From the NCBI RefSeq assembly GCF_014648395.1, contig NZ_BMRA01000001.1:62001-126000 (forward strand): 64,000 bases of DNA, given 5' to 3'. The notes under the pieces were generated by a model, which ran no database searches, was not told the DNA's origin, and saw nothing but the letters and a program-made list of their open reading frames with translations. This document shows positions 44,191 through 53,375 of the stretch, piece by piece (position 1 is the stretch's first letter; each line of letters opens with the position of its first letter). The stretch is from Micromonospora fulviviridis. Lineage in GTDB: Bacteria > Actinomycetota > Actinomycetes > Mycobacteriales > Micromonosporaceae. Made by a program: the position numbers and the translations under genes.

Positions 44191-45120
44191 TCAGCGCGGG
44201 AAGTTCGGGTCGTCCCGGTCGAAGCGCTGGGTACGGTCACCGTCCGGCGGGGCCGGCTGGCCGGGGTCGACCGGCTGGCGCGGGATGGCCTGGGTCGGGT
44301 CGGCGGACGGCGGCTGGCCGAACGGCGGGGCCGGGTGCGGAGCGCCCCCGTAGGCCGGCCCGGACTGCGGGCCACCGAACGGCGGGCTCGACTGCGGGGC
44401 GCCGAACGGCGGGCTCGACTGGGGGGCGTGGGGCGGGGCGGTGTTGAACGGCGGCGCCGACTGCTGCGGGCCGTACGGGCCGGGCTGCGGGTAGCCACCC
44501 GGCTGCTGCGGCATGCCGGCCTGCGGGTACCCGCCCGGGGCCGGGTAACCGCCGGGCTGGCCGGGAACCGGGCCGGGCTGCTGCGGCCAGCCGGGCTGCG
44601 CCTGGCCGTAGACACCGGGCTGCGGCTTCGGCTTCGGTACGTAGTAGAGGGTGCGCCAGATCTTGAAGACGACGAACGCGGCGATCGCGAAGACCGCCAG
44701 CCACGCGACCCGGGTCAGCAGGCCGAGGAAGGCGTCCAGCACCTCGCCGTCGGCGAGCCGGCCGACCGTCCAGATCAGGAAGGTGAACGCGCCGAACACC
44801 GCGGAGACGGCGTACTCGACCAGCGCCACCTGGGTGATCAGCTTCGCCTTCGGCAGCACCGGGCGGACGTGGGTGGCCAGCAGCACGGCCAGCACCGGCA
44901 GGAGGGTCGACTCCAGGCCGACGAAGGCGAAGAAGGTGCTCCCGGCCCGGCCGCTGAACGTGCTGTAGTCGTCGACCGGCACCAGCAGGCGCAGCAGGCC
45001 GACGAAGAGCAGCACGGCGTTCGCGCCGAGCAGGACGAGCGCGGCCAGTTCGCGCAACGGCTTGGTCAACTGGCTGGCCTGCGTGGTGTCGCCGGACGCG
45101 GGCTCGGCGGGGCTGGTCAC
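44191..45120 (-). CDS. Membrane protein with four helices and a Pro/Gln/Gly-rich tail
   Basis: About 309 residues from a GTG at 45120. Residues 1-20 are cytoplasmic. Helices lie near 24-46, 58-82, 92-115 and 130-152. From about 160 on, a tail of repeated Q-P-G-G-Y-P and P-P-F-G-x-P-Q-S units reaches the C-terminus, which ends in acidic and arginine residues. Such tails are common in actinobacterial envelope proteins. The gene is divergent from cofD. No function is evident. Confidence 0.75.
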   Translation of the reverse strand: MTSPAEPASGDTTQASQLTKPLRELAALVLLGANAVLLFVGLLRLLVPVDDYSTFSGRAGSTFFAFVGLESTLLPVLAVLLATHVRPVLPKAKLITQVALVEYAVSAVFGAFTFLIWTVGRLADGEVLDAFLGLLTRVAWLAVFAIAAFVVFKIWRTLYYVPKPKPQPGVYGQAQPGWPQQPGPVPGQPGGYPAPGGYPQAGMPQQPGGYPQPGPYGPQQSAPPFNTAPPHAPQSSPPFGAPQSSPPFGGPQSGPAYGGAPHPAPPFGQPPSADPTQAIPRQPVDPGQPAPPDGDRTQRFDRDDPNFPR

Positions 45121-45219
45121 GGACTCCCCCTGGGGACGAAAACGGACAGTTGCCGACGTGAGCCTAGTCTCCCCGGCCACCGGCGGATCGACGGCGGCGC
45201 GTGCGGAAGGATGGACGCC

Positions 45220-46167
45220 ATGCGCATCGTGGTTCTGACCGGCGGGATCGGCGGCGCCCGGTTCCTGCTCGGCGTCCGGGCGTACGCCCGGGAGGTGGGT
45301 GCCGAGGTGACCGCCGTGGTCAACGTCGGCGACGATCTGCTGCTGCACGGGCTGAAGGTCTGCCCCGACCTGGACAGCGTGATGTACACGCTGGGCGGGG
45401 GCGCCGACCCGGAGCGTGGCTGGGGCCGGGTGGGCGAGACCTGGACGGTCAAGTCCGAGCTGGCCGCGTACGGCGCCGAGCCGGCCTGGTTCGGGCTGGG
45501 CGACAAGGACCTGGCCACCCACCTGGTGCGCACCACCATGCTCAACGCCGGCTACCCGCTCTCGCAGGTCACCGAGGCGCTGGCCGCCCGCTGGCAGCCC
45601 GGCGTACGCCTGCTGCCGGCCACCGACGACCGGCTGGAGACGCACGTCGTGGTCGACCTGGACGGCGGGCAGCGGGCGATCCACTTCCAGGAGTGGTGGG
45701 TACGCCACCGGGCGGACCTCCCGACGCACCGGTTCGTCTTCGTCGGCGCGGAGGCGGCCAAGCCGGCGCCCGGGGTGCTGGAGGCGATCCGCGCCGCCGA
45801 CGTGGTGCTCGTGGCGCCCAGCAACCCGGTGGTGAGCATCGCCCCGATCCTGGCCGTGCCGGGGCTGCGCGACGCGGTCGCCGACGGTCCGGCCCCGGTC
45901 GTCGGGGTGTCCCCGATCATCGGCGGCGCGCCGGTCCGCGGCATGGCCGACCGTTGCCTGTCCGTGCTCGGCGTCGAGTGCAGCGCGGCCGGGGTGGGCG
46001 GCCTCTACGGCGGCCGGTCGGCAGGCGGCCTGCTCGACGGCTGGCTGGTCGCCCCCGAGGACGAGGGCACCGCGGTGCCGGAGGTGACCGTGCGCCCGGC
46101 GCCGCTGCGGATGACCGACGAGGCGGCGACGGTGGCGATGGTCCGGGCCGCGTTGGAGCTGATGTGA
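45220..46167 (+). CDS. cofD: 2-phospho-L-lactate transferase CofD/FbiA
   Basis: A 315-residue transferase that attaches the phospholactyl (in mycobacteria phosphoenolpyruvyl) group to FO, giving (dehydro-)F420-0. The N-terminal LTGGIGGARFLLG, VVNVGDDLLLHGLKVCPDLDSVMYTL and the SNPVVSIAPILAVPG stretch are family hallmarks. The ATG at 45220 has GGAAGG nine bases upstream; an ATG at 45211 is in frame but too close to that site. It overlaps cofE by four bases. Confidence 0.94.
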   Translation: MRIVVLTGGIGGARFLLGVRAYAREVGAEVTAVVNVGDDLLLHGLKVCPDLDSVMYTLGGGADPERGWGRVGETWTVKSELAAYGAEPAWFGLGDKDLATHLVRTTMLNAGYPLSQVTEALAARWQPGVRLLPATDDRLETHVVVDLDGGQRAIHFQEWWVRHRADLPTHRFVFVGAEAAKPAPGVLEAIRAADVVLVAPSNPVVSIAPILAVPGLRDAVADGPAPVVGVSPIIGGAPVRGMADRCLSVLGVECSAAGVGGLYGGRSAGGLLDGWLVAPEDEGTAVPEVTVRPAPLRMTDEAATVAMVRAALELM

Positions 46168-47249
46168 GGCTGGAGATCCTGCCGGTGCTCGGCATCGGCC
46201 ACGTGACCGAGGGCGACGACCTGGCGGCGCTGATCGCCACCGCCGCGCCCTGGCTGCGCGACGGCGACGTGCTGGTGGTGACCAGCAAGATCGTGTCGAA
46301 GGCGGAGGGCCGGCTGGTCGACGTGCCGGCCGACGGCCCCGACCGCCTCGCCGCCCGGGACGAGGTGCTGGCCGGGGAGACCGCCCGGGTGGTGGCCACC
46401 CGCGGCGCGACCCGGATCGTGCAGACCCACCACGGGTTCGTGATGGCCTCCGCCGGCATCGACGCGTCCAACGTGGACAAGACCCGGCTGGTGCTGCTGC
46501 CCGAGGACCCGGACGCCTCCGCCCGCGCGCTGCGGGCCGCGCTGCGCGAGCGGTACGGCCTCGACGTCGCGGTCATCGTCAGCGACACCATGGGCCGGCC
46601 GTGGCGCAACGGGCTCACCGACGTGGCGCTCGGGGTGGCCGGCATGCCGGCGATCCGCGACCACCGGGGCGAGATCGACCCCTACGGCAACGAACTCCAG
46701 CTCACCCAGATGGCCGTGGTGGACGAGCTGGCCGGGGCCGGCGAGCTGATCAAGGGCAAGTGCGACCAGGTGCCGGTCGCGGTGGTCCGGGGCTACCTGG
46801 GCGGGACCCGGGACGACGACACGGGCGCCCGGGCGCTGGTGCGCGACGCGTCGCTGGACCTCTTCTCCCTGGGCACCGCCGAGGCGCACGCCGCGGGCCT
46901 GCGGGCGGCGGCCACCCTGGCCGACGGCCCCGGCCCGGACCCGGCCGACCCGGCCGCCGTCGACCGGGCGATCGCCGCGGTCGCCGAGGTGGTCGCGCCC
47001 GGCACCGTCTTCACCCACGTCACCGACCAGGAGGTACGGGCCGGACTGGTCGCCACCGTGCCCGGCTGGCCGGCGCAGGCCACCGGCCTGGTGCTCGGCG
47101 CGCCTCCGGCCCCGGTGGATTCGGCGGACCTGGTCCGGTTCGGCGCCGACCTGCAACGGCTGCGCACCGCGCTGGCCGCCGAGGGCGTGCCGTCGGCGCT
47201 GCTCCCCCCGCCGCCCGGAAGCGCCGCCAGCGCGGCCCTCGCCGTCTGA
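46164..47249 (+). CDS. cofE: Coenzyme F420-0:L-glutamate ligase CofE/FbiB
   Basis: A 361-residue protein starting at a GTG that overlaps the cofD stop (GTGA). The CofE domain covers about residues 1-250: DVLVVTSKIVSKAEGR, THHGFVMASAGIDASNV, VSDTMGRPWRNGLTDVALG and GKCDQVPVAVVRG. It adds glutamates to F420-0 with GTP. Mycobacterial FbiB is about 450 residues because of a C-terminal FMN reductase domain. Here only about 110 Ala/Pro-rich residues follow, without a nitroreductase pattern. Confidence 0.92.
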   Translation: MRLEILPVLGIGHVTEGDDLAALIATAAPWLRDGDVLVVTSKIVSKAEGRLVDVPADGPDRLAARDEVLAGETARVVATRGATRIVQTHHGFVMASAGIDASNVDKTRLVLLPEDPDASARALRAALRERYGLDVAVIVSDTMGRPWRNGLTDVALGVAGMPAIRDHRGEIDPYGNELQLTQMAVVDELAGAGELIKGKCDQVPVAVVRGYLGGTRDDDTGARALVRDASLDLFSLGTAEAHAAGLRAAATLADGPGPDPADPAAVDRAIAAVAEVVAPGTVFTHVTDQEVRAGLVATVPGWPAQATGLVLGAPPAPVDSADLVRFGADLQRLRTALAAEGVPSALLPPPPGSAASAALAV

Positions 47250-47283
47250 CCCGTGCGCGCCGCCTCGCGGGGCGTCGCCGGGG

Positions 47284-48282
47284 TCAGGCGTCGAGGACGG
47301 CGCGGCCCAGGGGGGTCAGGGTGTGCAGGACGGTGTTGCGGTCGCGGTGGCTGACCAGCAGCCCGGCGTTGCGCAGCACGGTGGTGTGCTGGCTGGCCGC
47401 GGCGGCGGAGATGCGCAGCCGGCGGGCGACCTCGCCGGTGGTGCAGCCCTCGTCGGCGGCCTCCAGCACGCCCGCCCGGGTCCGGCCGAGCAGGGCGGCC
47501 AGCGCCTCCCGCTGCGCGGCGTCGGCGTCCCGGCCGCCGCCCGCCTCGGGCATGAGGCCGCCGAGCCGGTCGACGGGGTAGACCAGCACCGGCGGCAGGC
47601 TCGGGTCGAGCAGCGCGACCGGGGTGCGCGCGCAGAAGAACGAGGGCACCAGCAGCAGCCCCCGGCCGTCGAGGTGCAGTTCCCGGCTGTCCGGGTAGTC
47701 GAGGACCTCCAGCACCCCGTCGGCCCAGCGCATGCTGGGGCGGAGGCTGGCCAGCAGCCCTTCGGCGCCGCCGTCGAGCATGGCCCGGGCGCGGCGGGCG
47801 CGGTCCGCCTCCACGGCGGCCTGGATCCGTGACCAGTACGGGGTGACGGCCAGCGACTGGTAGCGGAGCATCGAGTCGGTCAGGTGGCGCAGCACCTCGG
47901 GCTCGCCGCGGGCCAGCGCGGTCGCCGACGACGGCAGCGCGTTCTCCTCGGCCAGCAGGGTGAGGTCCCGGTGGAGCATGCCGGCCGGGGTGCCCCGGAC
48001 CGCCTCCAGCCCGGCCTCCAGGCCGTCCTTGCTGGCGTACGGGGTGAGGAAGTCGGGGAAGTAGCCGCGGGGCGGGTTGAGGGCCAGCAGCAGTCGGTAG
48101 CGTTCGGCCGCGCTGTCGGTCCGCAGCCCGCGGGCCACGGTGCGTCGCCACTCGGTCAGCAGCGGGTCACGCCCGCGCCCTTGGAGGAGGTGCAGGCTGA
48201 GGACCAGTTCCCAGACCGGGTCCGCTGCGGGGGCCACCCTGGTCAGCAGGATGTCCTCGCGGGAGAAAATGACCTTCAGCAT
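47284..48282 (-). CDS. ArsR-like winged-helix regulator with large N-terminal domain
   Basis: About 332 residues from the ATG at 48282 (GGGAGA upstream). The first 240 residues resemble the DUF5937-type sensory region of actinobacterial ArsR-like regulators (FSREDILLTRVAPAADPVWELVLSLHLLQ). The helix-turn-helix is C-terminal, about 255-325: DEGCTTGEVARRLRISAAAASQHTTVLRNAGLLVSHRDRNTVLHTLTPLG. No metal-binding cysteine cluster is apparent. It converges on cofE, and its target genes are unknown. Confidence 0.82.
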   Translation of the reverse strand: MLKVIFSREDILLTRVAPAADPVWELVLSLHLLQGRGRDPLLTEWRRTVARGLRTDSAAERYRLLLALNPPRGYFPDFLTPYASKDGLEAGLEAVRGTPAGMLHRDLTLLAEENALPSSATALARGEPEVLRHLTDSMLRYQSLAVTPYWSRIQAAVEADRARRARAMLDGGAEGLLASLRPSMRWADGVLEVLDYPDSRELHLDGRGLLLVPSFFCARTPVALLDPSLPPVLVYPVDRLGGLMPEAGGGRDADAAQREALAALLGRTRAGVLEAADEGCTTGEVARRLRISAAAASQHTTVLRNAGLLVSHRDRNTVLHTLTPLGRAVLDA

Positions 48283-48535
48283 GGAAATCTCCCGGGCGGA
48301 CAGAGGGAGTGCCCGCCACCCTGAGCACTGTACCCGCCGGCACTTATCTCCATTTTTAAGCGTGGGATGAAAAACCTCGACGGTGCGCGGCCGGGTTGTG
48401 CACACTTCCCTTGCCCGCCGTTGCCGGGGGCACGGCAGTGCCGGCCCGGTTGACGGTCCGCGGGCGCGCCGGTCGGCCGGACGGCACCACGAGGGTCTGC
48501 GGCTCTTCTCCGTGGAGGTGTCGTCCGGCGACCGC

Positions 48536-49582
48536 TCAGCCCACCCAGAGCGCCACCCGGTGGTCCTCGTCGGTGACGTAGTAGCAGCGCCCGTCCAGCT
48601 CGGCCAGCCCCTCCACGTGGTGGAACGGCGCCAGCTCGGCCACCAACTTCCCCGCCACCCGGGCGTCCGGACCGACGTCGAGCCGGAACCGGACGTGCCG
48701 CGAGGTGACCTCGCCGCCGTGCGGGTGGTCGTCCAGCAGCACCGAGCCCTTGCCGACCGCGTCGATCGAGCCGATCACCGCCGCGTACCCACCGTCCGGC
48801 GTCGGGGCGATGGCCCGGAAGCCGGTCAGCGTGCCCGCCGGGGTCACCCCGGTCAGGGCGTACGCCCCGAGGGCCCGCGGCCAGCCCGGCCCGGCGTCGT
48901 CGGCGCGGAACATGTCGGCCACCCCGGCCAGCTCGACCAGGATCGGCTCGCCCTCCGCGGTCACCGGGAAACGCAGCCCGAGCAGCACCGTCCCGGCCGG
49001 GGTGAAGGCCGCCGCCTCGACGTTGAGCGGCAGGTCGTCCTCGGCCAGCCGGCTCACCCAGCTCTTCGCCCGGGCGGTGCCCCGGGCCAGGGTCTCCACG
49101 ATGAACCGCTGCCGGACCCGCTCCCCCGGCGGCAGCGGGGTCAGCGGCGCGGCGGCGAGCGCGTCGTTGACCGCCCGGTGCAGGCGGAACCGGTTGCGCA
49201 CCACGTGCAGCGGCAGCGTCCCCTGCGCGGCCTCGTCCTCCCGGAACCGGGCCACGAACGCCCGGCGGGGGCGCAGCGGGCCGGCCTTGGAGCCGAAGTG
49301 CGAGCCGAAGACGTACACCCAGCCGTCGTGGTGGGCCAGCGCCTCGCCGTCCTCGGTGCGGCCGTTCTCCCGGCCGGCGTCGGCGGCCACGTGATGCGCC
49401 ACCCACTCGCCGTCCGCGCGCTCCAGCAGCAGGGCCAGGCACTGTTCCACCGGGCCCTCGTCCAGGACGGTCCAGAACCCCCGCCGGGCGCCGTGGGCGC
49501 GCAGCAGGGCCGCGGAGCGTACCGGCAGCAGGTCGCTGGCCTCGTTGCCGGCCACGACGAACTCGACGAGTCGCAGGGTCAC
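48536..49582 (-). CDS. Conserved hypothetical protein, DUF3616-like beta-propeller
   Basis: About 348 residues from a GTG at 49582. Recurrent four-stranded motifs such as LNVEAAAFTPAGTVLLGLRFPV, HHDGWVYVFGSHFG and HHVEGLAELDGRCYYVTDEDH suggest a beta-propeller of the DUF3616 sort. There is no signal peptide or membrane segment. It is divergent from a NUDIX gene, with 39 bases between the starts, so they may share a promoter region. Function unknown. Confidence 0.65.
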   Translation of the reverse strand: MTLRLVEFVVAGNEASDLLPVRSAALLRAHGARRGFWTVLDEGPVEQCLALLLERADGEWVAHHVAADAGRENGRTEDGEALAHHDGWVYVFGSHFGSKAGPLRPRRAFVARFREDEAAQGTLPLHVVRNRFRLHRAVNDALAAAPLTPLPPGERVRQRFIVETLARGTARAKSWVSRLAEDDLPLNVEAAAFTPAGTVLLGLRFPVTAEGEPILVELAGVADMFRADDAGPGWPRALGAYALTGVTPAGTLTGFRAIAPTPDGGYAAVIGSIDAVGKGSVLLDDHPHGGEVTSRHVRFRLDVGPDARVAGKLVAELAPFHHVEGLAELDGRCYYVTDEDHRVALWVG

Positions 49583-49621
49583 CCGGCCAGGGTACGGAGG
49601 GCACGCCCGTACAGTTGCGGG

Positions 49622-50194
49622 GTGCCGGAGACCGAGACGTACGCCGACCTGCACGCCGACGCCACCGCGGTGCTGAGCCGCTGGACGGCGACCAGCCCGG
49701 CGGCCGCCGCCAACCGGGACCGGACCCTGGCGCTGCTCGCCGCCGGGCCGGTGGCGATGAGCCGGGCGCACCGGCCCGGGCACGTCACCGCCAGCGCGCT
49801 GGTGCTCGACCCGGCCGGCGCCCGCGTGCTGCTCTGCCTGCACGGCAAGTTCCGCAAGTGGGTGCAGCTCGGCGGGCACTGCGAGCCCGGCGACCGGACC
49901 CTGGCGGCCGCCGCGCTGCGCGAGGCCACCGAGGAGTCCGGGATCGCCGGCCTGATGGTCGACCCGGAGCCCATCGACGTGGACATCCACCCGGTGGCCT
50001 GCCAGGGCGGCTCGCTGCACTACGACGTCCGGTTCGCCGTGCTCGCCCCGGCCGGGGCGACCGAGCGGGTCAGCGCCGAGTCCGAGGCGCTGGGCTGGTT
50101 CCCGCCGGACCGGCTGCCCGAGCCGCTGGCCGACGGGACCGTCCAGCTGGTGGCCCCGGCGCTGGCGACGCTGGCCCGGCGGGCCGCCCGCTGA
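49622..50194 (+). CDS. NUDIX hydrolase
   Basis: A 190-residue protein with the NUDIX box GHCEPGDRTLAAAALREATEESGI (about residues 81-104), matching Gx5Ex7REUxEExGU, which binds Mg2+ and hydrolyses nucleoside-diphosphate-linked substrates. The strand VTASALVLDPAGARVLLCLHGKFRKWVQLGG precedes it. The GTG at 49622 is the likely start (MPETETYADLH). The substrate is not predictable. Confidence 0.88.
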   Translation: MPETETYADLHADATAVLSRWTATSPAAAANRDRTLALLAAGPVAMSRAHRPGHVTASALVLDPAGARVLLCLHGKFRKWVQLGGHCEPGDRTLAAAALREATEESGIAGLMVDPEPIDVDIHPVACQGGSLHYDVRFAVLAPAGATERVSAESEALGWFPPDRLPEPLADGTVQLVAPALATLARRAAR

Positions 50195-50206
50195 CCCGGG
50201 GCAGGC

Positions 50207-51298
50207 TCAGACCAGCCCCTCCTCGCCGCGCTCCTTGAGCTCGTCGACCACCTTCTTCACGTCCTGCGCCCGGTCGCGCGGGCAGACCAGCAGGGCGTCC
50301 GGGGTGTCCACCACGATCAGGTCGTGGACGCCGATCGCGGCCACCAGCCGGCCGGACTGCGGCACCACCACCAGGTTGCTGGTGTCCCGCAGGAGCACGC
50401 CCGGCTTGGCGTCACCGCCCAGCACCACGTTGCCGGCGGCGTCGGCGGGGAGCACCTCGCCGAGGGTGTGGAAGTCGCCGACGTCGTTCCAGCCGAAGTC
50501 GCCGGGGACGGTCGCCACCCGGCCGGCGGTCGCCGCGCCCTCCATCACCGCGTAGTCCACGGAGATCTTCGGCAGGGTCGGCCAGACCGTGCCGAGGACG
50601 TCGTCCTGCTCGGGGGTGCCCCACGCCGCCGCGATCGCGGTGATCCCCGCGTGCAGGGCCGGCTGCTGCCGGGCCAGTTCGGCCAGGAAGACGTCCACCC
50701 GCCAGACGAACATGCTGGCGTTCCAGAGGTGCCGGCCGGAGCGGACATAGCCCTCCGCCACCTCGGCGGCCGGCTTCTCCTTGAACTCGATCACCGGACG
50801 CAGTGGGCTGTCGCCAACCGGCTCGCCGGTCTCCAGGTAGCCGTAGCCGGTCTCGGGGCGGGTCGGGGTGATGCCCACGGTCATCAGGGAGCCCTGCTCG
50901 GCGCCGCGGATGGCCTGCCGGACCACCTCGGCCCAGCGGGCCGGGTCACCGATGAGGTGGTCGGCGGCGAACGAGCCCATCACCGCCTCCGGGTCGCGTT
51001 CGGCGATCACCGCGGCGGCCAGTGCGATCGCCGCGCAGGAGTCCCGCGGCGAGGGCTCGACCAGGATGTTCTCCTCCGGCACGCCCGCCAGTTGCCGGGC
51101 CACCGCCGCGACGTGGGCGGCCCCGGTGACCACCAGCGTGCGCTCGGGGCTGGTCAACGGCGACAGCCGGTCGACCGTCGCCTGGAGCAGCGAGGCCGGG
51201 GTGCCGGTCAGCGGGTGGAGGAACTTGGGGTGGCCGGCACGGGACAGCGGCCACAACCTCGTGCCGCTGCCACCCGCCGGGATGACGGCGTAGAACAT
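50207..51298 (-). CDS. manC: Mannose-1-phosphate guanylyltransferase
   Basis: A 363-residue nucleotidyltransferase making GDP-mannose from mannose-1-phosphate and GTP for mannolipids and glycans. Motifs: the N-terminal VIPAGGSGTRLWPLSRAGHPKF, SPRDSCAAIALAA, FEKP-type IEFKEKPAAEVAEGY, and PKISVDYAVMEGA. The isomerase domain of bifunctional ManC is absent, as in mycobacterial ManB/ManC. The ATG at 51298 is chosen because the conserved domain starts there. Confidence 0.92.
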   Translation of the reverse strand: MFYAVIPAGGSGTRLWPLSRAGHPKFLHPLTGTPASLLQATVDRLSPLTSPERTLVVTGAAHVAAVARQLAGVPEENILVEPSPRDSCAAIALAAAVIAERDPEAVMGSFAADHLIGDPARWAEVVRQAIRGAEQGSLMTVGITPTRPETGYGYLETGEPVGDSPLRPVIEFKEKPAAEVAEGYVRSGRHLWNASMFVWRVDVFLAELARQQPALHAGITAIAAAWGTPEQDDVLGTVWPTLPKISVDYAVMEGAATAGRVATVPGDFGWNDVGDFHTLGEVLPADAAGNVVLGGDAKPGVLLRDTSNLVVVPQSGRLVAAIGVHDLIVVDTPDALLVCPRDRAQDVKKVVDELKERGEEGLV

Positions 51299-51361
51299 CA
51301 GCACATCATGCCCGAACCGGCGTGCTACGGAACCGGGGTCGGGCGTACCCGCAGGTGACAC

Positions 51362-52507
51362 TCAGGAACGGGCGCGGCTCCACGCGGCGATGTGCACCTC
51401 GGCGCTGGACTCCCAGGTGAACTCCTTGGCCCGGTCGAAACCGGCCTTGGCCAGGGAGAGTCGGCGCTGCTCGTCGTCGAGCAGGGCGGTCAGGTCGGTG
51501 GCGATCTGGTCCGGGTCCTCGCTGGTGTACGCCACGGCGTCGCCGCCCACCTCGGGCAGGGAGAGCCGCGGGGTGGTCAGCACCGGCGCCGCGCACGCCA
51601 TCGCCTCCAGGATGGGCAGGCCGAAGCCCTCGCCGTAGGACGGGTAGGCGGCGACCAGCGCGCCACCGAGGAAGCCGGGCAGGTCGGCGTAGCGCAGGTA
51701 GCCCGGGCGAAGCAGCCGCAGGTGCGACGGCACCTCGGCCACCGCGCGGTCGATGTCGTCGTCGTGCCCCTGACCGCCGGCGATGACCAGCGCGGGCGGG
51801 TTCTCCCGGTCGGCCACCGCGCGGCCCCAGCCGCGGATCAGGTTGGGTACGTTCTTGCGCGGCTCCTTGGCCCCGAGGAACGCCACGTAGCTGCTGCCGC
51901 CGAGGCCGAGGCGGGCCCGGACGCGGGCCTTCTCCTCCTCGCTCGGGGCGTGGAAGGCGGCCTGGTCGACCCCGTGGTAGGCCACGTCGATCCGGGTCGG
52001 GTCGGCGTCCAGCAGCCGGATCAGCTCGTCGCGGGTGGCCTTGCTCGGCACGATCACCCGGTTGGCGCGGCGCAGGGAAGTCTTGATCGCGCTGCGGAAG
52101 AAGGTGCGGCGCGACTTGTCGTAGTGCTCCGGCTCGGTGAAGAAGGTCGCGTCGTGCACGGTGACCGTGACCGGGCAGCCGGCCCGCAGCGGGCACGTGT
52201 AGAAGGGCGAGTGCAGCACCTCGGCGCCGACCTGCTGGGCCAGCAGCGGCAGGCCGGTCTGCTCCCAGGCGAGCCGGGCGGGCCGGTGCGCGACGGCCGC
52301 CGGCGCGGGGATCACCTCGGCGCCGGGCAGCATCCGGGTGTAGCGCTCCAGGTCGGTGCGGAGACTCACCACGGCCAGGTCGACGCCGGAGCCGCAGACC
52401 CGGCCGAGGGCTCCGAGCAGGCCGTCGACGTATCTACCGACGCCGCCGCGATCGGCGGGGACACTCGTGGCGTCGATGAGCACGCGGGGCGGACGACCGG
52501 CGGTCAC
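51362..52507 (-). CDS. GT4-type glycosyltransferase
   Basis: A 381-residue glycosyltransferase. The N-terminal DRGGVGRYVDGLLGAL loop, the HDATFFTEPEHYDKSRRTFF motif, SYVAFLGAKEPRKNVPNLI and the donor-site EGFGLPILEAMACAAPV with its E-x7-E pair define the GT-B GT4 family, often GDP-mannose dependent. The GTG at 52507 has GAGGAG upstream. It lies next to manC, which would supply the donor, so a mannosyl or rhamnosyl step in envelope glycan synthesis is plausible. Confidence 0.87.
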   Translation of the reverse strand: MTAGRPPRVLIDATSVPADRGGVGRYVDGLLGALGRVCGSGVDLAVVSLRTDLERYTRMLPGAEVIPAPAAVAHRPARLAWEQTGLPLLAQQVGAEVLHSPFYTCPLRAGCPVTVTVHDATFFTEPEHYDKSRRTFFRSAIKTSLRRANRVIVPSKATRDELIRLLDADPTRIDVAYHGVDQAAFHAPSEEEKARVRARLGLGGSSYVAFLGAKEPRKNVPNLIRGWGRAVADRENPPALVIAGGQGHDDDIDRAVAEVPSHLRLLRPGYLRYADLPGFLGGALVAAYPSYGEGFGLPILEAMACAAPVLTTPRLSLPEVGGDAVAYTSEDPDQIATDLTALLDDEQRRLSLAKAGFDRAKEFTWESSAEVHIAAWSRARS

Positions 52508-52658
52508 GGGGCGACTCCTCAGGCTGACGTGTCTGTGGGGAACAACACTGTCGGCAAGCCTACGCCGGGCCGGGTGCCCGACGCTGACTGCGACCCGACG
52601 GTACGCCGACTTGTCGTTGTCATCGAGTACGCGCCCCGGGCGCGTATCGTTCGCGCCG

Positions 52659-53348
52659 ATGGCCGACAACATTGCCCGGGTGTTCGCCGACGCGATCGCG
52701 ACCGACCCCGCCCGCCCTCTGCTGACCTGGTACGACGACGCCACCGGGGAGCGCACCGAACTGTCCGGCGCGACCCTGGCGAACTGGGTGGCCAAGACGG
52801 CCAACCTGCTCGTCGACGAGGTCGCGCTCGCCCCCGGCGACACGGCCGCCGTGCTGCTGCCGCCGCACTGGCAGACCGCCGCCGTGCTGCTCGGCTGCTG
52901 GTCGGCGAAGGTGACCGTGGCCGAGACCCCGGGCGACGTGGACGTGCTCTTCGCCGCCGCCGACCGGCTCGACGAGGCGGGCGCCTGGTCGGCCGGCGAG
53001 CGGTACGCGCTGGCCCTCGACCCGTTCGCGCTGCCGATGCGGGAGGTGCCGGCCGGCTTCGCCGACTTCGTGTCGGCGGTACGCGGTCACGGCGACCACC
53101 ACACCCCGTACCCCGGGAGTGGCCCGGGGGACGCGGCGCTGCTGGCCCGCGCGGAGGCCCGGGCCGCGGAGCTGTGCCTCACCCCCGGCGACCGGCTGCT
53201 GGTCGACGTGACGCGGCACCCCGACCCGGTCGACTGGCTCCTGGCCCCCCTCACGGCGGGCGCGACCCTGGTCGCCTGCGCCAATCTGGACCCGACCCGC
53301 CTCGACTCCCGCACGGCCGCGGAGAAGGTCACGCGAGCCCTGACCTGA
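52659..53348 (+). CDS. TIGR03089-family protein (AMP-binding-like N-terminal fragment)
   Basis: A 229-residue actinobacterial protein that looks like the N-terminal subdomain of acyl-CoA/AMP ligases (LLTWYDDATGERTELSGATLANWVAKTANLL; PGDTAAVLLPPHWQTAAVLLG). It lacks the P-loop STGTTG and the C-terminal domain, so adenylation is not expected. The ATG is at 52659. A similar gene lies near rhamnosyl/mannosyl genes in mycobacteria. Function unknown. Confidence 0.8.
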   Translation: MADNIARVFADAIATDPARPLLTWYDDATGERTELSGATLANWVAKTANLLVDEVALAPGDTAAVLLPPHWQTAAVLLGCWSAKVTVAETPGDVDVLFAAADRLDEAGAWSAGERYALALDPFALPMREVPAGFADFVSAVRGHGDHHTPYPGSGPGDAALLARAEARAAELCLTPGDRLLVDVTRHPDPVDWLLAPLTAGATLVACANLDPTRLDSRTAAEKVTRALT

Positions 53349-53375
53349 GCCGCCCGCCCCTCCCGGGCTCCAGGG

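Noticed and set aside
41510..44353. A 947-codon open frame on the plus strand
   Set aside because: It lies opposite fbiC, which has both radical-SAM motifs. The product is Arg/Gly/His-rich without domains.
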